Assembly: GCA_030424825.1 (NCBI GenBank)
Contig: JAUHWE010000289.1
Span: forward strand, 1-6,382
From: Verrucomicrobiia bacterium
GTDB lineage: Bacteria; Verrucomicrobiota; Verrucomicrobiia; Opitutales; Opitutaceae
Length of the DNA: 6,382 nt
Reading direction: 5' to 3'
Part shown: positions 1-5,247 of the stretch, piece after piece
How positions within the stretch are numbered: position 1 is the first letter of the stretch
How the letters are laid out: every line of letters begins with the position of its first letter
The notes under the pieces: model-generated
Seen by the model: only the letters and a program-made list of their open reading frames with translations
What the model was told of the DNA's origin: nothing
The model's database searches: none
Program-made: the position numbers and the translations under genes

Positions 1-41
1 GCGAAGCCCCTCAATTGAACTAAGAACTGACCGAACCGTCC

Positions 42-572
42 ATGCCAGTCCCACGCATCGAACCCAATACGTTTCATTTCGGACCAGACGGTGTTTCATT
101 TCCCAACAATCCCAACCTCCCAGTGCTTGTCTATCACCAGGTTTTGACTACAGGTGCTCATTCGATAGCCGATTGCTTTGAAGAAGTCTTTATGCGCAAT
201 GGATGGACCGGTTGCTGGCGTTGGGGCGTCTACGATTTTCAGCATTTCCATTGCAATGCTCACGAAGCGCTCGGGATTGCTCAAGGGAAAGCCAAGCTAC
301 AGCTAGGAGGGCCTCAGGGCGAAGGGTTTGATGTTGCTGCTGGTGACTTGGTCATCCTCCCCGCAGGAACTGCCCACAAGAATCTCGAATGCTCTCGAGA
401 CTTTCTCGTTGTGGGCGCCTATCCGTCGGGACAGGGTCACTATGAAACCAATCGAGGTGATCCAAATGAATACGCAGAATCCGTTGAGCGAATCGCCGCG
501 ACCCCACTTCCCGAGACCGATCCCATTTTTGGCAAAGGCGGTCCACTCGTAAGACTGTGGGACGAAAGTTAA
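42..572 (+). CDS. YjlB-like cupin domain protein
   Basis: A 176-residue single-domain cupin, complete from ATG to TAA. Cupin motif 1 is visible at residues 68-82, as HFH followed by HE (His68, His70, His74, Glu75) and a downstream Gly. Motif 2 spans residues 101-112, as GDLVILPAGTAH ending in His112. These His/Glu residues are the usual metal ligands, so a mononuclear metal site is expected. The N-terminal pattern (HFGPDG, then PNNPNLPVLVY) and the HEALG stretch resemble the uncharacterised YjlB cupins (COG4297-type), and the length fits that group. There is no signal peptide or membrane segment, so the protein is probably cytoplasmic. The substrate is unknown; small cupins include isomerases, dioxygenases and sugar-binding proteins. 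The Shine-Dalgarno match before the ATG is weak. The 41 bases upstream may hold the tail of another gene, but too little is shown. It converges with the transporter at 648-2159. Confidence 0.9.
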   Translation: MPVPRIEPNTFHFGPDGVSFPNNPNLPVLVYHQVLTTGAHSIADCFEEVFMRNGWTGCWRWGVYDFQHFHCNAHEALGIAQGKAKLQLGGPQGEGFDVAAGDLVILPAGTAHKNLECSRDFLVVGAYPSGQGHYETNRGDPNEYAESVERIAATPLPETDPIFGKGGPLVRLWDES

Positions 573-641
573 GTTATCGGGTGATCCCCGAGCGCTCCTT
601 AAATTTCCAGTTGTGGGCACTCGGAGATCGCCCGATAACTT
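571..641. terminator. Long inverted repeat between convergent genes, probable bidirectional terminator
   Basis: Positions 571-581 (AAGTTATCGGG) are the exact reverse complement of 631-641. The stem continues inward: 582/630 is a T-G wobble, 583-586 pairs with 626-629, 588-592 with 620-624, and 594-597 with 615-618 (one wobble). That leaves single C/A mismatches at 587/625 and 593/619 and a loop at about 598-614. On the minus-strand transcript those two mismatches become G-U wobbles, so a good hairpin forms from either strand. The element begins in the stop codon of the cupin gene and ends 6 nt short of the transporter stop codon, the position expected of a shared terminator. There is no clear T-tract on either side, so it is not a textbook intrinsic terminator. 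It could instead stabilise 3' ends or be a small palindromic repeat element. Confidence 0.6.
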
Positions 642-647
642 TCAACT

Positions 648-2159
648 CTATTTCGCCCAATCGGGAAACGTCCCTATGCGGTCTCCTGTCACCATTGGAA
701 AGAACACATATACTGCTATAATGGTGAATGCAATGGCTACGAAATTTAGAAGTAATCCCACTCGCGCCATTTCCGAAATGCGTATCCGCTGACTGCCGAA
801 AACTACCGCATTGGGTGGTGTCGCGACTGGCATCATAAAAGCCATCGATGCTGATATCGTAGCAGGTATCATGAATAGAAGCGGATGCATTTGCAAACTA
901 ACCGCCCAAGTAGCCAGTATCGGAAGCAGCATAGATAGGGTTGCCACGTTTGAGGTGAGCTCTGTGAGAAAAGTCACCCCCAGACATATAACTACGATCA
1001 GCAGCAAGGATGGAAACTCTCCAAAGGATCGAAAGCCTTCCCCGATGTATTCAGACAATCCACTCTCTCCAAATCCAGCCGCTAAAGCGAAACCTCCCCC
1101 AAACAACAAAATAATTCCCCAAGGGAGCTTGCCAAAAACATCTGACTCTAGGATGCGCGTTGCTGTGCCCCCCTTTCGGCTAGGGAGAAAAAACAACAGC
1201 AGACTCATCGCAATGGCAATCGTGCCGTCGTCGACTTCGCCGAAACCAATCCACAGATCGGACCAGCCAGGTAGAGAGACGAATCCCAGCTCCAGCTTCT
1301 TCCTGAAAGTCCATAGAAAGACGGTGGCCATGAATACGCTCAGGACCATTTTCTCTTCCCGAGCTATGGGACCAAGCAACTTCAATTCCTTGCGGATGTG
1401 CGACCTGTCAAGGGAAAGCGACTTGTCGAATTTGCACAGGACTTTCGTCAACAGGAGCCAGGTTACGAGTAACAGCACCAGCGAGTATGGGATGCCTATG
1501 ATGATCCACTGCCCAAACGCTATGGGCGGCGCCTCGGGAAACGACTCCTGAAAAATTCTCACAAACGCCAAATTAGTTGGCGTTCCGACCAGTGTGGAAA
1601 CACCCCCAATCGAACACCCATACGCGATGCCCAGCATCAAAACGAGCGATATGGAATGCGCCTTTTCTTCGCCGAACTCCTCCTCCATTTTGGAGATAAT
1701 CGCCAAGCCAATCGGAAGCATCATTACGGCGGTCGCTGTATTTGAAATCCACATCGATAAAAACGCGGATGCGATCATGAACCCAAGCACCAGCATATCC
1801 GCCTTCTTCCCGACGGCATTGATGATATTGAGCGCAATGCGACGGTGCAAATTCCACCGCTCCATTGATAGAGCGATCAGGAAGCCACCAATAAAGAGAA
1901 ACGTAATCGAGTTCACGTAGCTTTTAGTCGCCGCGCTCGCGTCAATAATCCCCGTAAGCGGAAATGCGATGAGCGGTATCAATGCCGTAGCTGCTAATGG
2001 GATCGCCTCGGTGATCCACAGGATAGCCATCAAGGTGGCGATCGCAGCCATTTTCCCAACTCCCGGTTGCTCTGGTACGGGATTGTAAAACAGAAGCATG
2101 AACCCAAAAACGATAATCCCGAGCAACAGGCCAATTTTTTTCCAAGGTATCGACGTCAT
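648..2159 (-). CDS. SLC13/DASS-family sodium-coupled anion (dicarboxylate or sulfate) transporter
   Basis: A 503-residue, strongly hydrophobic inner-membrane protein with many predicted transmembrane segments; the length is normal for bacterial DASS carriers. Family motifs appear in order: WITEAIPLAATAL at residues 48-60; SNTATAVMMLP at 139-149 (first substrate/sodium-binding SNT motif); GTPTN at 192-196; LLFGGGFALA at 351-360; TELTSNVATLSMLLP at 399-413 (second motif, as SNV); and MPVATPPNAVVFGS at 443-456 (DASS signature near the C terminus). The two SN-containing hairpins are the inverted repeats that cradle substrate in this family, so the protein looks functional. Family members carry C4-dicarboxylates, citrate or sulfate with sodium. 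The sequence does not decide which; the TEAIPLAATAL and PVATPPNA forms are common in dicarboxylate carriers, while the neighbouring sulfatase makes sulfate worth considering. It lies downstream of that sulfatase on the same strand with a 287-bp gap. The start is ATG with a weak ribosome-binding site. Confidence 0.93.
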   Translation of the reverse strand: MTSIPWKKIGLLLGIIVFGFMLLFYNPVPEQPGVGKMAAIATLMAILWITEAIPLAATALIPLIAFPLTGIIDASAATKSYVNSITFLFIGGFLIALSMERWNLHRRIALNIINAVGKKADMLVLGFMIASAFLSMWISNTATAVMMLPIGLAIISKMEEEFGEEKAHSISLVLMLGIAYGCSIGGVSTLVGTPTNLAFVRIFQESFPEAPPIAFGQWIIIGIPYSLVLLLVTWLLLTKVLCKFDKSLSLDRSHIRKELKLLGPIAREEKMVLSVFMATVFLWTFRKKLELGFVSLPGWSDLWIGFGEVDDGTIAIAMSLLLFFLPSRKGGTATRILESDVFGKLPWGIILLFGGGFALAAGFGESGLSEYIGEGFRSFGEFPSLLLIVVICLGVTFLTELTSNVATLSMLLPILATWAVSLQMHPLLFMIPATISASMAFMMPVATPPNAVVFGSQRIRISEMARVGLLLNFVAIAFTIIAVYVFFPMVTGDRIGTFPDWAK

Positions 2160-2255
2160 AGGTAGCAGTGACCGTATGGGGAATTTAATATGCTATCTGC
2201 CATAATTCGTCGCTATTCAACTTCTCCTGATATTGCAACAACCCTTCGCTCTGGT

Positions 2256-2465
2256 TTATTGAACGGTTAATGACAAATTTCCCTTTGCCTGCACGCACTG
2301 AATCAATGCCTTAGCGACTTCTTTCTTATTCAAGTTCGTCGATCGAGTTCTCAATGCATCGATAAATCTGTCCTCATATCTCAAGCACGTATTCAGCAAC
2401 CTAAACGGGGCGATGAAACGATCGTCGGAGTTTGTGCAGAATCCTTCTAGTGTTTTTTCTGCCAT
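2256..2465 (-). CDS. Doubtful small hypothetical protein overlapping the sulfatase 3' end
   Basis: A 69-codon ATG-started frame that overlaps the last 19 bases of the sulfatase gene in another frame and fills most of the gap before the transporter. In its favour, a perfect AGGAGG lies upstream on the minus strand (2479-2484), the overlap resembles translational coupling, and most of it lies outside other genes. Against it, the AGGAGG sits 13 nt from the ATG, which is long, and those bases also encode sulfatase residues. The predicted product is soluble, with scattered charged residues and three cysteines, and shows no signal peptide, membrane segment or motif I recognise. The remaining 2160-2255 stretch is AT-richer and shows no convincing promoter or terminator; it presumably carries the transporter's upstream signals. 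I give no function, and the frame may be chance. Confidence 0.22.
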   Translation of the reverse strand: MAEKTLEGFCTNSDDRFIAPFRLLNTCLRYEDRFIDALRTRSTNLNKKEVAKALIQCVQAKGNLSLTVQ

Positions 2466-3796
2466 GGAATTTGCCCTGCCTCCTGGATGTGCTGCATCAG
2501 TGCAGATCCCAATTCGGCGGTAATCTTTCGATTGTCGATCGGCGTAGTCTCCAAGGGATCGTCCTCAAGATTGTACAGCTCCATGGGAGCGAAAGAAGTG
2601 CTTTGCTCGAGCTTCCAGGGCCCCCGGCGCACGGCGTAGTAGGCACGACCTTGGTAACCGGTAGCCCCACCCTCCCGTCTCACCCAGAAAAGTGTTCGAT
2701 CGTTTAGGCCAGATTCATCTCCCTTCAAGAGGAACGGCAAAAGCGAGCGTCCTTCGATTTTATGATCAATCCGCGCGCCTACCACCTCGCATAATGTAGC
2801 GTAAAAATCCATGGTAATGCCAATGGTATTCACTCTTCCAACACGAACCTTCCCAGGCCAGCGTACACAAGTCGGAACGCGGATGCCTCCTTCCCAATGA
2901 TCCTGCTTGGCCCCACGCAAATTTCCATTCGACTGGAAAAAATTAGCCGCTCCTCCGTTATCCGAACTGAATACCACCAGCGTGTTCTCCTTCTGCCCGT
3001 ACTTCTCCAACGCATCCAGAACGCGGCCCACGTGGTAGTCGGTATGCTCAATGAAGGCCACATTTTTAGCGCGGCCTTCGGACAGTTCCGGCTTTGCCTT
3101 TTTCGTCCGCTCCAGCCAGTCATCGGGCGGCTGAATAGGAAAGTGCGGCGCGTTGTACGGGAGATAGAGGAAGAAGGGCTCCTTTTTTCCTTTTCGAGAC
3201 TCAAAATAGTCAATCGCCCAGTCAGAAAAGAGTTCGGTCGCATGCCCTACGGGGTCGATCTCCTTGCGGTTAAATCGCATCCAATTCACCCCTCCGCGCC
3301 GATGGTTATAGTAGTCGTCCATCATATCGCCGAGGAAGCCGTGAAAGTAGTCAAAGCCGCGATCATTGGGAATGTTAGGCGACTCATAGCCTAGATGCCA
3401 CTTCCCCACCATGGCGGTGTGGTAACCAGCTTTCTTGAGCATCTGAGGAAGAGTGATCGCTTTGGGATCCAAATAGCCCCAGCTGTTGGCGGCGTTTTGA
3501 CGAATGACTCCCGGTACCCCAACCAAATCTGGATAGCGCCCCGTCATCAAAGACGCCCGCGTCGGCGAGCAAACCGTGCAGTTCGAATAGAACTGGTCGA
3601 ACCGGAGACTCTCTGCCATCAACGCATCAATACGAGGCGAATCCAAGTCCGTCGCTCCGTAAGACGACAAATCCCCATATCCCAAATCGTCGAGGAGGAT
3701 GAATAGTATATTGGGCTTTTTCGCGGATTGCCCAATCGCGATGGAAGCCAAGAAGAGACCGAGGACGAGAGAACCAATTTTTCGGGGCATGCTCAT
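2447..3796 (-). CDS. Secreted arylsulfatase-type sulfatase (formylglycine-dependent, S1 family)
   Basis: A 449-residue sulfatase of the alkaline phosphatase superfamily that hydrolyses sulfate esters. In this numbering the active site is complete: Asp36-Asp37 in LLDDLGYGD (calcium ligands); CSPTR with Cys76, converted to formylglycine, and Arg80; VGKWHLG with Lys132 and His134; NAPH with His218; SSDNGG with Asp279-Asn280; and Lys297 in RGAKQDHWEGG. The CSPTR core is the form matured by FGE or an anaerobic sulfatase-maturing enzyme, neither of which is in this window. Residues 1-24 form a Sec signal peptide (positive MPRK, hydrophobic core LVLGLFLASIAI), so it acts in the periplasm or outside. 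The frame is open to a TTG at 3880 and also has an ATG at 3838. I chose the ATG at 3796 because it puts the signal peptide at the N terminus; ATG 3790 is also possible. The substrate is unknown; carbohydrate sulfates are likely from the PVC context. It is divergent from the DUF1552 operon. Confidence 0.93.
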   Translation of the reverse strand: MSMPRKIGSLVLGLFLASIAIGQSAKKPNILFILLDDLGYGDLSSYGATDLDSPRIDALMAESLRFDQFYSNCTVCSPTRASLMTGRYPDLVGVPGVIRQNAANSWGYLDPKAITLPQMLKKAGYHTAMVGKWHLGYESPNIPNDRGFDYFHGFLGDMMDDYYNHRRGGVNWMRFNRKEIDPVGHATELFSDWAIDYFESRKGKKEPFFLYLPYNAPHFPIQPPDDWLERTKKAKPELSEGRAKNVAFIEHTDYHVGRVLDALEKYGQKENTLVVFSSDNGGAANFFQSNGNLRGAKQDHWEGGIRVPTCVRWPGKVRVGRVNTIGITMDFYATLCEVVGARIDHKIEGRSLLPFLLKGDESGLNDRTLFWVRREGGATGYQGRAYYAVRRGPWKLEQSTSFAPMELYNLEDDPLETTPIDNRKITAELGSALMQHIQEAGQIPWQKKH

Positions 3797-3950
3797 GCTG
3801 TTAAACACTTTCCGACGGAAAAGAGATGGCAAGTCCATAAGCAGCGCGGAAAGTGTCCTAATTGCTCGAGTTTCTTGCAATACCGTGTCAAAGGACTAAA
3901 ACTGTCTTTCGTTGTTCGATAGTACCCAAAAACAATCAGCCCCGAGTCGG
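3797..3950. promoter_or_regulatory. Divergent intergenic region between sulfatase and DUF1552 operon
   Basis: These 154 bases separate two divergently oriented, putatively exported gene products and must hold the start signals for both unless the genes are read from farther away. On the minus strand a consensus -35 hexamer TTGACA is present (plus-strand TGTCAA at 3886-3891), but the nearest -10-like sequence (CAATTA, 3859-3864) is 21 nt away, too far for a standard sigma-70 promoter. No good -35/-10 pair was found on the plus strand. If the minus-strand hexamer is used, transcription would start near 3850, downstream of the TTG at 3880, which supports the shorter sulfatase start. The region also contains the inverted repeat at 3805-3856. 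The role is inferred from gene arrangement. Confidence 0.4.
3805..3856. repeat. 10-bp perfect inverted repeat in the sulfatase leader
   Basis: ACACTTTCCG at 3805-3814 is repeated in inverted orientation as CGGAAAGTGT at 3847-3856, with 32 bases between the arms. If the sulfatase starts at 3796, the repeat lies wholly in its untranslated leader. In that transcript the proximal arm contains the SD-like GGAAAG and ends 8 nt before the start codon, so pairing would bury the ribosome-binding region. Alternatively it is a DNA operator with two half-sites about four helical turns apart (arm centres 42 bp apart). A chance match cannot be ruled out. Confidence 0.4.
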
Positions 3951-5243
3951 ATGAACGTTGCATTCTCAAAACACATTTCCCGCCGCTCTTTCCTTAGAGG
4001 CGCAGGCGTATGCCTCGCCCTTCCCTACCTGGAGGCGATGACACCGGCATTCGCTGTCACCAATCCCTCGCCCAACCCGAAACGCTTTGTCGCGGTCGGC
4101 AATTCGTTTGGGATGTACCAGCCCGCCTTTTTTCCCACTGAGACCGGGTCGACGTACGCCTTCCCCGAGTTGCTCGCTCCCATGAAGCCTCTGCAACGGG
4201 ACTTCACGATTTTCTCTGGCTTGGATCACGGTCTGACCGGAGGCCACTTTGGCGTGCATTCCTTTTTATCAGGAGTACTTAGTGTAGATGCCAAGAACAT
4301 GCCGGATGGCAACATCAGTCTGGATCAGCGCATCGCTGAATCGCTCGGACACGAAACACGCTTTCCCTCCCTCGCAGTGGGGTCCGACAGTGGGCTTCAC
4401 AATGGATGTCAAATGTCATGGACCCGTTCCGGAGTTCGGGTTCCGCCCATAACCAATCCGCGAAAGCTTTTCGATACACTGTTTGTAGAGGACTCCGCTG
4501 AAGGAAAGGAATCTGCCGCACGGCGATCTGCCCTCAAGAAATCGATATTGGACTCCGTTCGAGACGATGCCAATTCCCTCGCTCATCAGGTGGGTAAACG
4601 GGACCGCGAAAAGCTGGACGAATACTTTACAGCGGTTCGCGACGCCGAACGGGCCGTCATTCAGAATAGCCATTGGATTGACGTCCCCAAGCCGAAAGCG
4701 CCCATCGATCCTCCCGAGAACCATGGAATCGTCCAAGATCTGCCAACCCTTTACGACCTGATTTTGCTGGCGCTAGAAACCGACTCGACTCGGATTGCTA
4801 CCCTGGAAATTTCAAGCGAAGGATTCGACACATCCGTTTTGGGGGTATCTGGTGGCTACCATTCGATTTCCCACCACGGAATGCAGCCAGAGAAGATCCG
4901 GGATCTCATAACTTTGGAAAAGCACCAGACGCAACAGTTCGCTCGCTTCCTGCAAAAGCTAGGCGAGAAGCAGGAATCCGATCAAACCGAGTCCTTACTC
5001 AAGGACACCATCGTTCTATTCGGATCGGGCATGGGCAACGGTAATTCCCACACCAATACAAACTTGCCTATAATGGTCGCGGGAGGCGGATTTCGGCACG
5101 GGCAGCACCTTTCCTTTATCGAAAAGGGCCGGCAAATTGCCCCGCTTTCAAACCTCTACCTTTCGATCCTCAATCGATTGGGCATTGAAGCGAACTCCTT
5201 TGCTACGAGCACGGGAACGCTACGCGATCTACAAAGTGTTTAA
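3951..5243 (+). CDS. DUF1552 (HXXSHH) protein with Tat signal
   Basis: A 430-residue protein of the DUF1552 family, found mainly in Planctomycetota and Verrucomicrobiota and of unknown biochemical role. The N terminus is a twin-arginine signal: SRRSFLRG at residues 10-17, a hydrophobic stretch (AGVCLALPYL) and a likely cleavage near AFA, so it is probably exported folded. The family-defining motif is present as HSISHH at 304-309. Other typical stretches are SGLDHG near 89-94 and GSGMGNGNSHTNTNLP at 358-373, which looks like the conserved metal- or phosphate-site-like region of these proteins. Length is normal for the family. The frame is open back to a TTG at 3912, but the ATG at 3951 puts the RR motif about ten residues in, as expected. 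It is followed after 4 nt by the PSCyt1 gene, so the two are very likely co-transcribed and work together outside the cytoplasm. The histidine-rich motifs suggest metal binding, which is an inference. Confidence 0.92.
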   Translation: MNVAFSKHISRRSFLRGAGVCLALPYLEAMTPAFAVTNPSPNPKRFVAVGNSFGMYQPAFFPTETGSTYAFPELLAPMKPLQRDFTIFSGLDHGLTGGHFGVHSFLSGVLSVDAKNMPDGNISLDQRIAESLGHETRFPSLAVGSDSGLHNGCQMSWTRSGVRVPPITNPRKLFDTLFVEDSAEGKESAARRSALKKSILDSVRDDANSLAHQVGKRDREKLDEYFTAVRDAERAVIQNSHWIDVPKPKAPIDPPENHGIVQDLPTLYDLILLALETDSTRIATLEISSEGFDTSVLGVSGGYHSISHHGMQPEKIRDLITLEKHQTQQFARFLQKLGEKQESDQTESLLKDTIVLFGSGMGNGNSHTNTNLPIMVAGGGFRHGQHLSFIEKGRQIAPLSNLYLSILNRLGIEANSFATSTGTLRDLQSV

Positions 5244-5247
5244 GCGG

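Noticed and set aside
1..41. Possible tail of an upstream gene before the cupin
   Set aside because: Stop codons occur in more than one frame (for example at 16-18 and 21-23), but only a few codons precede them, so no gene can be identified.
303..620. A 105-codon minus-strand frame opposite the cupin gene
   Set aside because: The cupin on the plus strand has both cupin motifs and family-like ends; the antisense frame has no motif and begins within the hairpin region.
811..1551. A 246-codon plus-strand open frame opposite the transporter gene
   Set aside because: It is antisense to a clear SLC13 gene, has a Ser/Pro/Lys-rich composition typical of the reverse complement of a membrane-protein gene, and shows no recognisable domain.
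2830..3243. A 137-codon minus-strand frame shifted relative to the sulfatase, considered as a sign of a frameshift
   Set aside because: The sulfatase reads without interruption from signal peptide to C terminus, so no frameshift is needed; this is an out-of-frame shadow.
2897..3394. A 165-codon plus-strand open frame opposite the sulfatase
   Set aside because: The sulfatase frame explains this stretch with all catalytic motifs intact; the antisense product has no motif.
3859..3891. A minus-strand promoter built on the consensus TTGACA hexamer
   Set aside because: No -10-like hexamer lies at 16-18 nt; the nearest is 21 nt away, so it is mentioned only within the regulatory region and not called as a promoter.
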